Positions 22,901 to 35,206 of a DNA stretch of 64,000 bases are shown here, one piece after another. How positions within the stretch are numbered: position 1 is the stretch's first letter; the number at the start of each line of letters is the position of its first letter. Position numbers and translations under genes: made by a program. The stretch lies in assembly GCA_011009095.1 (NCBI GenBank), contig VTPC01091272.1, positions 352,016-416,015 on the forward strand. Reading direction: 5' to 3'. Below the pieces are notes generated by a model. That model was not told the origin of the DNA, ran no database searches, and saw only the letters and a program-made list of their open reading frames with translations. Source of the DNA: Ignelater luminosus. Lineage: Eukaryota > Arthropoda > Insecta > Coleoptera > Elateridae.

Positions 22901-25900
22901 GGCCTGTTTAGTTAGAAAGTTTTATACCTCGTATTGTAACATAATGAATATTTTGACAAAAATTCCACACTATACCTACTCCTCTATTATACTGACATGT
23001 AGGTAAACTACGTTATAGTCATATTGTTTTGAGATTTTACGTAGTAAACAACCTGAATAACAAAAGGCAATTTAGTTCTATCACTCATTGAATATTTGTT
23101 GTGCTACACATAATGGTATGTTATGAAGAGTCTATAACTATCACCAGAATACAAAAGAAGGTCAAGCAAGTTAGTTATGCGATAACAAAAAATATAATAA
23201 TAGTTGGTAATTTGTTTAGGAATATGATAACGATAAATATTCCAGCATTTAATAAACAAAACAGAAAAAAAAGCCTGCAATTATGTCACTCATTTATTTA
23301 AAAAAATCATTCAAGGAAAATTTGCTTGCCTTACTATTATGAGGCAATAAATGTTATCATAAAATTCTAAATTCATTATTTGCCCAATAATAGTTTTAAA
23401 ATAAAACGCTATTCCCAATTTTTTTTATTGCCGAATTTAATTCTTTCTACGCATAAACTCAGCTCGGATTGCTAATGACGCTACAATTTGTATATTTTCT
23501 CTCTCTACCTAGGCTGACGTCTTGCTCAGAGCTTTGAACTGACTCCAGCTTTAGAGAATCATATCATTCTCCAACAAGACTTCTCTTCGAACTACGTGGG
23601 CATCAGGACAAAGAGGACTATTTATCAGAAAGTTCTTTTTGCTATTGGTCTCGATAGATATGGAATTGGAATTCTTGCGCAACAACTTTGTGAAGTGGAC
23701 AGTCGAGCTAGTATTTATACCATACAGGTGCACACGATAATCAAATTATTAAAGAGCATAGTGGATACCCACAGTAAATAGTATGCTGCCGGACTTCGAC
23801 ACAGCAAGCACATCCATGAACCGACCTTCATCGTTGACCTCATACAATTCAAATTCTAGATGATTCAGATTTTATTAGTGATACCCAACAAACAGTTGTT
23901 CAAAGCTAATCTAACAAGTTTTATTATCAAGACCAGTTTCGGCTTCTTTGTTGTCTGACTTTAATTTTTAAATGCAATTTCTGTTACAAAGTAAGCAGAA
24001 GAATTTTTTCCAGCTTCATTGGATTGAATTTTCAAAAAAGGGCAATACCAAGAGAAAAAGTGTAATAGTACAGTACAGTGAATGAAATGCATACATGCTG
24101 TGCACTGCTCCTACTTGTTTAGTCACTTCTAGCAAAAGTCTTAAATTATTTTTTTTCTATACAAGCTACTATCGAGAAAGGCAAGATTCTATATTGTTAC
24201 TAGGTGATAAAGACATCTTTTATTTATAGAAATAATCAAGTGCACATCTTCCGATTTTCTTATCAAGATAAACCCTGAAAGAAAATAACCTCAAGATACA
24301 ACATAAGAAGGTAAGATGAAATCTGATAAAATAACATCTTAGAAACTTAATACTGAACAAACTGGATTTCGACTTTTATCTGGATTAAACAATGATTTGA
24401 GATTTTGTACGTTCCGTAGTTTAGCTGATTTGCCAGAATTTTACTTTTCTTACTTCAAGATTTTAAATGGCCCTCCAAAGGTAAGTAGGAAATTGGGTAT
24501 AATTGATTTGATATTGTACAATTTGGCATCTCATATTTTATGTTGGATTTCTTTGAAGAGTCTCTTGTATCTTTTTCATCTAACCTCATCTCATCTCATA
24601 TTATTTTGGACAATGTTTGAATTCTTCTTTTTTCCTTTGTACCTCCTTCCATTCAAAAAATACTTCTTACCAAAATTGACAAACTATGGTGTATATTCAA
24701 CAGTTTTCAGTTTAGATGTCCCAATAGCACTTCCAACAACTGAGAGATATCCTTGCAGTTGCTTCGGACTGTAACGGATCGTAACAGATAAAATAAAACC
24801 AAACCTATTTACAGGAATAATCAATCTGTAATCATTGATCACTGATATTTGAGTGTAACTTCGAAGGGTGCTCAGTAAAGGTCTTTCTAAATCTAAACTA
24901 ACCAGTTACCAAGGCGAAGTTATGTTGAATTGTTCTTCCATAAGTCTTAGTGATAATAATTTTTCAGACTTGCCTTCTACAAACTCGAATATGTTTCTCT
25001 ACGTTGTATTTCATTCTAGGCCAATACTATTTCTGGAATAGTTTGCATAAGTCTTGTCTTAAACTACATAGGCATGTCGTAACATTATTTAATCACAGCG
25101 GAACGTTGCCCTTTCAGAATCATGGTTTGTAGACGACTGGAATTAAGGAATTCAGAATTTATTACCATTGATTGCATTTATTATGTTATTCAACTTGTTC
25201 TTTCTCTCCAAATGATTGTGTGAGGACAGCGCCGATACCATAACAGAAAGCATTTTGTTTGCAAAGAAAATGGCTTTTAGAAATTGGAAAAGTAAGTAGC
25301 GATATGGCCATAAGATCTTGCTTGCTATTATACTTGTTTATACTTGTTGGTTCAATTTCATTAAATATTTTTTTGCGTTAATTCATGATTATTTTGATAC
25401 AAACTTGTGAATATTCCTTTAAGAACCTTTATGGTTACATAATGTTATATCGAGCTGTAACATTAAAAATGGTTTCAACTTCTGCAAGATGTACCTGCAG
25501 CTCATAACGATCAACTATGTAAATAGTTTATCTGGTAAAACTGACACTTCTTCTATGGATTAGAAGTCCAGCAACAGCTAAATTTGCGAAAATTTGTTCT
25601 TGGAGCTCCAAATGATTACTGAAGTCAGACGAAATGACTATAATATCTTCTAATAGACGGTACGAGTTTTAAAATATTGGCTCTTAATGCCTGATCAATT
25701 GATCTTTGACACATTGTCAGAGTATTAGTATTAGTAAGCAGGAAAGTTAACATTCTAATTTGATATAACCCTTTAGAGTATGTGGACTTAATACCAATAC
25801 CCAAGCGTCTTTCTTATAAGTCGGGAATAACAGACGTCTTGATCCATCCTTCTTTGGACAATTTCGCAGTATCGTGTTCTAACACTTTATTCAGCTCTTC

Positions 25901-27530
25901 GTTAAACATATGTTGTTTCTGGTGCAATACCAATAAAATTATTCTTTGACCAGATCGCTTTTCTCAGAAGTGTAAAGGAGGTACAGGGATATTCATGTTT
26001 GAGATTCACAATTGGGATGTCCAAGATTACAAAAGATAAATATTTTGATGCCTATAATCTAAAAAGCAACTTGATATAACCTCATTTGTTTTTAAAGTAA
26101 CCTTGCAAAACGAAATCTTTCGATTTTCATTTTCTTTTGTCACTTTTTTTTAAAAATTTATAAAATGTAACTGTCTATCACAAGCACTTTCTTGTTTTTA
26201 ATATTGTCTTTGATTCACTTGTTGAATACTATGAGTGCTAAAAACTCCACTGAGGATGGGTTTTCGTGCCGTTACAGGCGAGCATACTTATTGGAAAACT
26301 TTTTACCTTTCGCACATATCTTGCTGCAACGAACACTTTTGGCTGTAGGGAGTTTTGGAGCACTTTAAACAATTCATAATCGTTAATGCTTAAAACTGTG
26401 AGACTAGGGCTTGATCAGGTTTATTCATTTGTTAATTTAAATGAACAACCAAGCCATTGAAAAACATCGTTTAATGGCGCACTATTCAAAACTTGATTTT
26501 TTAGTATATTAATCGACAGATCGAGTTCGAAGGATTTAAGATAACTGATGTGTTGTTTTATTGGCTCATGTTTTTGATGTTTGTCTTTCTTTTGGCCATT
26601 GAATATTTTACTGTGAGCAACTCTAACAATTAAAAAGACAAGAGAAAAGAACTACATAGTGATAAAGAAGAACTAATTACAGATCGGATTTCAAAATTCA
26701 AGCAACCCTAAACTAGGACAGTTTAGTTAGAGAGCTGTGTATTTATCCTTTGTACTCCTAATTTGCGTTCAGCGCATTATAATAAAATATTAGGTATCAT
26801 GAACTCACCTTTCAAACTCTGATTTGTAAATTTCTAAATGGTATTGATTTCTAGGTAATAAATGGAATTATAAGGCGTAGCAATTAATTTAACTTTATAA
26901 CGTTAAATTAAAGCTATTACGAAACATAGAAAGAAGTAAAAGAAATTTCCTAAGGATGAAATTAGTCTTGTAACTCACGGTGGAAAAGGACTCTGAATAA
27001 GTACGTAAACAAGAAGGTGTAATTTAACAATTACTTTATTCTCAAAGGCGAGCTCAGACTACAATATTCTTTTATTTTAAAGAGTATGAGCACTCTGAAT
27101 TTTAAGAACCTAAAAATAGTGCACATGCACGTTTTAGTAGCATTTAATACATTAATTTTAAAAGTGCATATAAATCCTGACAATTAGTACTTTCTGCTAT
27201 TTAGAAATCAATTGATGAAAATGACAGATCGTTTATGTATTTCTCATAACACATTATTAGTATAGAAATACACACCATTCAGGATTAGCATTCTGAGTAT
27301 TTCTGCCGGAACGAAATAGATTTGGTGGAATACTCCCATACTGAATATTCTCCAATGTAAACTACAACATACAACAAGAACTAGATTTTCCATGTAATTT
27401 TCATATCAGACATTTCAAACACGTAACCTTTTCAACCTGCAGTAGGTACTTAGTTTTTGCTCCTATTTTACTCCGAGTTTGCTACAAGTTGTCAAGGTAA
27501 ATTTCCGTAATTTGCTACCGTTACTGCGAA
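19930..27530. other. Long AT-rich intergenic stretch, no confident gene
   Basis: Scattered frames of 60-125 codons occur. The longest, 24397-24774 (+), opens with TTG, is hydrophobic and has no recognised motif; its sequence contains a good splice-donor-like CAAAG|GTAAGTAGG near 24480. A short ATG frame at 20744-20869 (+) has a fair start context but no recognised product. A degenerate interspersed repeat lies at 26014-26170. Confidence 0.45.
26014..26170. repeat. Degenerate interspersed repeat, second copy of the 1707-1890 family
   Basis: It shares ordered blocks with 1707-1890: GGATGTCCAAGATTACAAAA, a TTTTGATG block, TATAATCTAAAAA, then TAACCTCATTTGTTTTTAAA and a TTTTTGTCAC-like tail. Same strand orientation. 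Boundaries are approximate. Confidence 0.5.
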
Positions 27531-27532
27531 AC

Positions 27533-27786
27533 TATATAAAAGGTTACGTAGAAATTGAACTCTTTAAGCACGTAGCATTTTCTTAATTATGTTTTGTGTA
27601 AGACGACAATCCATTCATTTCTCGACCCTTCACTGGCATTATTTATGCAAGACACACACATCACATGAAAGTAAAATACAAATTTTATGGATATTTTGGA
27701 TAATAGGAAGTACTCTTCTGGCGTCACGTATGTCTCAGCCTAATTCGAGTCAATGTAAACAACCTACTTTCCCTGGAGTCAGTTAA
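27533..27786 (+). other. TATA box followed by a 65-codon ATG frame, uncertain gene
   Basis: TATATAAA at 27533-27540 lies 48 bases before an ATG at 27589, and the frame runs to TAA at 27784-27786. The product starts MFCVRRQSIHFSTLHWHY. It has a hydrophobic patch in the middle (ILWIFWIIGSTLLA) and a polar end, with no family I recognise. Promoter and start spacing are what a small gene would show, but AT-rich DNA produces TATA-like strings often. A GTAAGA directly after the third codon could be a splice donor instead. Confidence 0.22.
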
Positions 27787-27789
27787 GCG

Positions 27790-30700
27790 GAAAAACAGCA
27801 AAATGTTATTGTTTTAAAACTTGTATTTTTCTTCTGTGTAAATTTTTTAATTCACAAACTTGATTTATTCAAGTTAATTCTTTAATTTTAACTTTGTATG
27901 TTTCGAATTATTAATAACAGCGAGTAACATAATGCAATGGAGAAATATAATTTTGAATTTAACATGGTTAATCTCCAATTTGTTACAAGTAACAGAAACC
28001 AAATAGACATACGTACTTTTTATCGTATTAAGTGCATTTTTGTAAATTACTAAATTATATAGTAACTTTCGAATAAAGAAAAATAAAATTTGGCAATTAT
28101 TCACACAAAACAGTAAACTGGGTTCGTTGTAAACTGATAATTAGATTTAAAATGTTCATTTTGTAAAAAATACTAATAAACAAATCTTAAGATGTATTGG
28201 AAATATCAAAGACAAAATTAAAATATACATTCATTAATTGTTTACGGTCCAAAAGGCTCCTTCAAAAGTTGATGACCCTGGCGGATTTTCATTTTACTTG
28301 CTTCCATTAGCCACTTACTTTACTATAAATATCTCCCCATACTGTTTTAGAATGATCAGGTAAACTCTATCTGAACTTAGTACTACCAAAACGGCCTACT
28401 CTCCAGACTTATCGGAAGAACTCGAAACTGCCACCAGCAAACCGTGATCACTCTACCATATGCGACTTATTAATGAATTTGCGAAGAAGACCATCAACGA
28501 CCAAATATGTGGATAGCAACTTTATCCCACACCAGTCCTGCTGAGAAACGCTCAAGCAAGCCAAATATTTCACTTATTTAAGGTTAACTCCGCCATAATT
28601 GTTGTGTTTTGCAGCGTCACCATCAGCTATAAGTCTTCGGTATCAGCACCTACAGACCAAATTTCTTTTAAGTTGGTAAATATCTTAGAAAGCAATTTCT
28701 TTTAGCCTCTTAGACACTTTCAGCACATCCTTCTAACTCTCTTCCCTTCCTACTTCAAATTTTTGAATCACAATCTCAGATAAACAAAGAAAGTTTACCT
28801 GAAGATCAATTACTACCCGAAGGCTGCCATCTAGAAAACTAGACCAATTAGATCAAACTCCATTACTTACAACCATTGTTAGATTTTGCGCAACAATAGA
28901 AATATTAATAATTTGGCAATTATTAAGTCTTTCCAAGGTGTTACTAAAAATCAGTTTGATCACGTAAACTTCCAACTGACCAAAGCTTTAACTGTAACAA
29001 TAAAAATCAGTATCCTTACGAAAACTACCAAAAGTATTAGATCTGTAGCGAGAAACAGACTCCAACTGGATTTGGAACTGTACACAAAAAGAGATGCTCT
29101 CTCTTCTAAAAAGATGGTCTAATTAAAGATACTGCCTTCCTTTGCAAAAAAATATCTTCAAACTTTAAATGATTGCTTTTGGCTTTAGCAGCTCAAGTTC
29201 AATATTGTTATGGTAACAAGACTATCATTTGGTAAAATTGTAAAATATTGTAACCTACCATAGCGATTAAGGAAAGTAGTTGAGTAAGTTTCTAAAATAT
29301 GTCCTTTAGAATTTCCATTAGGTAGTAAAAGTCATGTTCAGTTTGCAAACCACAGGAAATACATCTTGAAGATTTGTAATCAAGTAACTTTTCCCAGCTT
29401 GTGTTTTTTATTACACAGAATAATAACTGAGTTATCAGCAAGTCTGATTAGAGGAAAGTGTTAAATTGAAGAAGATAAAACTTTTGTATAGTGTTCTTAC
29501 AAGATAGTCTAAGCATTTACCGCGGTTAAGTCTAGTCGGTAGTAGATCTGGGAGAATTGGAATCTACCAACAGTTTTATTTACCATAACTCAATAAACCA
29601 TTTTTCTTAAAATTATTAAAACATTGCATAAAAGGGTTTTGGTCATTTCTGAATATTAAGAATTTGGTATTCGATATACCTAAAATAACACACGAATAAT
29701 TTAAAATGCTGACATACAGTAAATTTAATTCACATTTGGTTGCTAGTTCAAGAGATCCATCCGAATGTACAATGTACAAATTTAAGTAAAACGTCATTTT
29801 AGCAAGTTAACTTGATAAAATTGTCTCCTGTGGTATGGTTTTCTGTATATATTCTCAGTAACATTAACATGTATTGTTAAAATGTCTTGACAAGTGTTCA
29901 ATAATAATCTACCGTAAATACGGACCTGCACATATAAACCAAGTGCGGATGTAATCAGACAAGGAATCTCTACTTTTGGCTACTAAGCACTTTTTCCTAG
30001 GTATCTCATTGGGATCTATTGGCAAGTAACATTAAAATCTTTTCTTTATCCACAATAGCACGATAGAGTTTTGCAATGCCTTTGTGATATCGTTCCTTAT
30101 TTACATACTCTGGTGTCGAACAAATAATTCAACATTCAGAATCTTTCTATCTTATTGAATCTTGCACTTTTGGTAAATTTCTATCGTTTATAGCGACTTT
30201 GGGTCTACCAGACAGCTTTTGGCATACCACAGAATTCCTATTTATAAACCGATTTACAATCCTGTAAATGATAAAATAAATAATACAATCCTGTAGATCG
30301 AGCAACAGGTTTTTTCTTTGCTCATTCAAAAATCATCTCAATGCTAATATGAGCGCTACTAATGTAGTTGTTAAACTTTAATTTCAAAAAGAAACCACAT
30401 ATTTGTTCCTAGAATTTTAAGTTTCCAAAAATGTCTTTTCTTCTGACTAACCCTTTACAGCAGCAAGCAGTACACCGAGTGTGAATTGGCCCGGTTCCAC
30501 TATTTGCTCAAATTTTAAAGAATTACGATTACTATTGCTCGCTTTCAAAGTACACTGGTCAACATTTTTCCTAAAGCTTGTCTTCTATCGTAAGTAGACA
30601 AATTTAAAAGAGATGTCCTGATAAGACAACACTCAACCGATGTGACACTGTACAAAAAGTAAAACCAAAGTAGTAAAACAATAATCTTTATGTTAAAAAA

Positions 30701-30790
30701 ATTCTATATGGTCATTTTCAGGATTTTTCAGAACCTGCACAGTTGTGTGTTTGGGGAGTCAACACAAGCATTAAAACAATTGTAAAAAAA
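27790..30790. other. Intergenic DNA, no confident gene
   Basis: Only short frames without recognisable domains. 28230-28800 is less AT-rich than its surroundings but full of stops in all frames that I read. Confidence 0.45.
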
Positions 30791-30794
30791 TAAT

Positions 30795-32170
30795 TTATTT
30801 ACAGTGGAAAATCACAAAACAGTTTTTATTTTTGTTAAAGCAGAGAATATTTGACTCTTGAGCGACTATTATAGTTTTCTAATCTGCAAGATAGCGAGTT
30901 TTACAAATCTTCGTTAATTGACCAATGGTCAAACTCATCATATCTTTTACCATCCCAAGGCATAGCATTTGACGAGTTTTTCTTCTTCTTTGTCTCCTTT
31001 TCAAGCGTTTTTTCTTCCGTAAGCTCAACTTTTGCTGTGCCCCCCTATCTCCTGATACTAAAATATTCACTCAAGTCTAAACGAAAGTTCAAAAGATGCA
31101 TAACATTCTTTGATTTAACAAATTTAATAATCTTTCCTGTATTCCCTCCAAGAATTAACTATGGCTATATCAAATAGGCCCAAAACTACTTTGAGTGTCC
31201 ATTTACGAGTTCTGAGAAAAGAGCGGTAGCATTCGTTCTACCATCTGATCACAAATATCCACACCTCCCATCTTCTTATCGTACATGTTTACTACATTAG
31301 AACAGAAAACTTCAACATGTTATTGTTTACCTTTGTCCCATTTTTTTATTATACTTTTCGGTTGAACACTGAAAACTGAAGGTGCCATTACAACGAATTT
31401 GTTATTTTTCCATTTTGTCATGCGTACTTTTCCATTATATAGCGTCTTCAGATTCTTTCCTTTATCTTTTTTGACACCATAACCTTTGATTCTGTTCAAC
31501 ATAATAGTTTCTGTATCATACAGATTTAATGAAATTAGGCTACCTATTGGTAGAATTGCTGAGAAATATCTATCAGAAAATATGCAACTTTGCTCAGGTA
31601 GCGTTTTAACAAGACTCACCGCTACAAATGGTCCTAAGCCTAGTTCTCTGTTTCTTAGTGGCGTAATATACTCTTGGTAGATTTCAAAGTCTAACATCAT
31701 TCCATTAGGTGGTTAAAACAAAGCTTATCAATCCTACAAACTGTGATTTATTTTTCACATACTGACGAACAGGGCACCTTCCCAAAATCGGAATCATTTG
31801 ATCATCAATTGAAAATGAGGAGTCGAACTGTCTTTCAATTGCCTTGCAACGATTTATAATCAATTATATCATGTGCTGCAGTTTCCACAATTCATTATCT
31901 TTTCTAGTTTTATCGTTTACAGAAAGATTATCTACTAAATTACACCTTAACAAGTAAAATCCGTCCCTAGGTATAATATCTGAAAGAATTTTAAATTTAT
32001 ACTTTGATTTCCAATACATATGAAATCTTGAAAATCCCAAGAAATCTCTTAATATCTTCTAGAACTATCTTTATCAGTTTGCCATTTTGTTGGAAGTAGT
32101 AATGAAACAAAGAAGTCATGGTATAAATATTCTCTTGAAATATTCCCAAGACGCAAGAATATTCCCATCT
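30795..32170 (-). pseudogene. piggyBac-family transposase relic (frameshifted)
   Basis: On the minus strand the piggyBac order is preserved. It begins with LEDIKRFLGI (about 32060) and [23 protein letters not shown] (about 31790) corresponds to the first catalytic Asp region. Then comes the core LDFEIYQEYITPLRNRELGL with FSDRYFSAI and TIMLNRIKGYGVKKDKGK (31320-31700), the longest open piece. MYDKKMGGVDICDQM (about 31270) is the signature before the third catalytic Asp. The Cys-rich C-terminal domain is present (CKTRYLAD, ILCFNKNKNCFVIFH), with a stop at 30795-30797. Several frameshifts and stops separate these blocks, so the element cannot make transposase. No TTAA-flanked terminal repeats were found. 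The relic is close in style to PGBD2/3-type sequences. Confidence 0.85.
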
Positions 32171-32689
32171 TAGTGACCATCACGGCCGGAATCATCCTTG
32201 CTCGGAAAAGGGCCTACTTTCCAACTAAACCTAATCAGACAGCTCAATCGCCACTATCAATATTCGAATTACCACTTTTGTTCATACTTATCTTCATTGT
32301 TTTAGGGGTTATTTTGCGCAGAAGGTTTTTAAATTTGATCCAATGTCATTCAAAAGTTCATATATGAGATCTGGATTTTCTCTGAATTTATCTAAGTCAA
32401 TTAGTTCTGTCAGGTAAACCATGTTAATTTAATTTCATTTAGCAAAATCTATCAATCACAATTATGTGTTTAACTGTCCACTCCTAAATCACACAAAAGC
32501 AACGCCTTCTCTAAATTGCTTGTTAAAACCATAACCTCCAACATTAACTGGAATAAAACTACTTTAGCACGTGAATTGAACATTTGTGACAACGTTTTGA
32601 GGAAACCAAGTCAAATCAAAACGGCAGACAGCGAGAGGCAATGAGGGTGATATTTCAGAATGCGAAAGAAATTATTTTAGCGGAAAGTA

Positions 32690-32960
32690 CGACCAGCTAT
32701 GCCAGACAATTTGCTAGCTAAGAAAAACGGTTGTTTTTATCAGGATAACGCACTGTGTTACAAATCTGTTTATGAATTATGCACCATACTCACTGGACTA
32801 CAGTTTGTTCTCAAACATGAAAGAGTTTCACTCTGGTAAGAAGTACGCGTCGTATTTCAAAGTGATTACCGCCACAAACGCTTAGTTCGAGGTGTTAAAC
32901 GAATTGACCTAAAAGAATATCGCTGGAATAAGTACAAAGAGTTGAGTATGCAGGACCGGC
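32690..32960 (+). pseudogene. mariner transposase C-terminal relic
   Basis: On the + strand, frames give GCFYQDNALCYKS near 32729-32767 (the HHDNA/QDNAP second-Asp motif of mariner transposases). YAPYSLDYSLFSNMKEFHSG and KKYAS follow at 32778-32855, matching the family's PYSPDLAPSDYFLFSNMKK-type segment. A weak match to the C-terminal KLEHRWTKC segment lies at about 32920-32950. At least one frameshift separates the blocks, and the third-Asp position reads Tyr. Only the last third of the gene is here; ends are not defined. The 128-codon frame on the opposite strand (32895-33281) partly overlaps it. Confidence 0.6.
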
Positions 32961-33281
32961 GCTAAAATATTTGGAGTCTATGACAAGATTTTTAAGATGT
33001 CTTTTAACTTCAGCATCGGTTTTCTTATTCGCTACTGTCCAGCGTCTAATCACTGCGATGATGCCTATGGCAAGTTGCTCAATTTGCGGGTTCTTGGGCA
33101 GATTCTGATCAGGAAGAACTTGCGCCATTAATATCTGGTAATTTCGATGCGTATTTTGGCAGCAAATCCAGATTAGATAATTTACTGACAATACGGAGGA
33201 ATGTAAATTCAAACAAATGCTAGACTTTATTAAAAGAAATTGAAATATTTTAATATAACGTTGAGCACGCAACAAACTCAT
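32895..33281 (-). other. Unidentified ATG-initiated 128-codon frame
   Basis: The frame runs from ATG at 33279-33281 to a stop at 32895. The product begins with a moderately hydrophobic stretch (about residues 10-45) and ends in a polar, charged part (RRWTVANKKTDAEVKRHLKN). I do not recognise it. Its 3' end overlaps the mariner relic on the other strand, which argues for chance or a transposon remnant. Confidence 0.15.
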
Positions 33282-33340
33282 ATGTTATTTAATATCTGAA
33301 AGCCATAGACATCGAAATCTAATACCACGCATATGTAAAA

Positions 33341-33649
33341 ATGTTCTGTGGCCCGAATGAACAGTTTTGTTTATTCTATGACGGTGGAGAGCACCACAAT
33401 CCGTTAATTATCAGTAGAAGTAAAAGACAAACATTTTTGGAGTGCATGAAAGCATGAAAATCAGAGCTCATAATCAAACCAAAGAAGAATAGTTCAGCAC
33501 GGAAAATAACAACAAAAAATGTTAGTTGTCAAGATGAGAAAAAAAGAAGCCTAGTCAAAAAGCAGACCAGCTCAAAGCCAAAAGTAGGATTGGGGATCAG
33601 AACCAAAGAAAAGAGCATTGGCAGCAAAAGAAGTAACCAAGAGTCCTAG
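33341..33649 (+). other. Lysine-rich frame interrupted by one TGA, unassigned
   Basis: ATG at 33341 starts MFCGPNEQFCLFYDGGEHHN and runs 38 codons to TGA at 33455-33457. The same frame then continues 63 codons (IIKPKKNSSARKITTKN, then KKRSLVKKQTSSKPKVGLG) to TAG at 33647-33649. The second half is very rich in Lys, Ser and Arg, as in basic nuclear or nucleic-acid-binding proteins. Further + strand blocks at about 33800-34025 (ending DEEKEEWRACFFRAIAKQLY just before a GTACGT donor-like site) also look protein-like but carry stops. Most likely a decayed pseudogene or transposon gene; it is not a known family to me. Confidence 0.3.
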
Positions 33650-34600
33650 TTGTCCAGAATTTACATAAAAGAAAGACTAAAAAAAGAAATAGAAGAAAAA
33701 CGAAACCTACATTAAAAAAACTCTTAGTGAAGACAACACATGCTGACATTTAAGCTCATGAGAGGGATCTCAGCTTTAGCTTAACGAGTAGACCGAAATG
33801 TTGAAGTATTTAATTCAAAATTTAAAACGTCAACTCATCAATCTTTTTGAAGAAGCAAGCATCAGGTGTTCATCAATGAGTTTCACGGAGGAATTCTGTT
33901 AAAGAGATGTACCTACTTTTCAAGAAATATCTGAAAAGAACCATTTGTAAGATGAAGAAAAGGAAGAATGGCGGGCATGCTTCTTCCGAGCTATAGCGAA
34001 GCAGTTATATGAGAATCAGGTACGTGGTACATTTAACATCAGTTTTAGTTGTCTTATTTACCACTGTTGCAGTATCTAGTCACCCCGTAAACCCGAAACG
34101 TTTTTAAAACATCTCAATAAGCCTGGGTTTTGATACGTAATAAAGCACTGCAAATGTTATGTTTTATAGACGTGTGTATTAGATGCGTCTTAGAGTCGTT
34201 TCCAGATGGTTCATTTTTGTTATGCATCAAAAATGTTTCTACAACAAAGTTTTAGCGCTATTTCTACTGCTGTAATCACTGAGTAATGTGTAAGGTACAC
34301 TGTGTTAAGATCTTTATATTTACAACGTCAAACGTACGTTTACGCTATAATTACTTCAAGTTGGGTTGCGTGGTGACCTCTATTAAGGAAAAGGGTTGTG
34401 GAAAGTAGTTGCTTTCACGGAGTAGCAATCTGCATAATTTAGTTACTGTATAAGTCTCATCTGCGCGCGTGGCGTGCAGATCAGGGCGTATCCGACGCCA
34501 TTAAGGGCAGTAAGATTCTGGGCATTGTGTAGGAGAGTTGTAAGGTTTTTGTGGGGAAGTTTGTGAGGCGTTTTCCATGAAATTTAAGCTTCATTCACAA

Positions 34601-35130
34601 CACCCAAATTAGTAATTAGAATTAGTAATTACACTTAGGCGTAGAACCTTGTAAGCTTTCATAACAATATAATCATTCAGAATCAAACCAATTAGTAATT
34701 AACTAATTATACTTAGTATTTAACGTAAAAGCTTGCAACGTCCAAGCTTTTTCGTTAATTTACGTACTAATTGAAATTCTTGACATGCGCATTTTCGTAA
34801 TTTTTTGCTTTCTTGTTTTATGGCGCGATGTCGCACGCGTCGCTCGTTCGGTGATTCATAACCTCTAAAATCCGGAAGCCTTCAAGTGTTTAGAAAAAGC
34901 GATTTTCGAGTATTTTAAATTGTTTTTAATTTTGACGTTATAGATATTACATGCGCATTATATTTTTCACGAATTGTACGTCGTTACATAAGAAAACTGC
35001 AGCTGCTTCTTATGAATGACTCATAGAGGGCGCAGTTAAATACTGACTAATTGCTAAATTAATTTTAACAATGTAAATGCAAGTTTTCAAAGATATTCCA
35101 AGTGCTAATTCTAATTACTAATTTAGGTGG
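34601..35130. mobile_element. Foldback/MITE-like element with inverted AATTAGTAATTAGAATTAG arms
   Basis: CACCCAAATTAGTAATTAGA at 34601-34620, continuing ATTAG, is inverted at 35105-35130 as CTAATTCTAATTACTAATTT followed by AGGTGG. Arms are about 26 bp with one or two mismatches, and the interior is about 475 bp. A further partial copy of the arm lies inside (34690-34712). There is no coding content. Target duplication is not clear. Confidence 0.6.
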
Positions 35131-35194
35131 AATTAAGCTGGAAGCTTTCTTCGCCTTGAAGCAGAATTTATAGTGGAATTCGTCATCATTTTGA

Positions 35195-35206
35195 CCCCCC
35201 CCCCCC
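35195..35206. repeat. Poly-C tract (12 C)
   Basis: Twelve consecutive C in otherwise AT-rich DNA, 65 bp outside the foldback element. It may be a transposon end remnant or a sequencing-length uncertainty. Confidence 0.9.

Noticed and set aside
24397-24774. 125-codon hydrophobic frame
   Set aside because: It starts at TTG, is driven by T-rich sequence and has no homology I recognise; kept only as a note in the intergenic entry.
26520-26530. GTTCGA-type strings as tRNA B-box candidates
   Set aside because: No matching A box, cloverleaf or RNA polymerase III terminator at the right spacing here or elsewhere that I could see.
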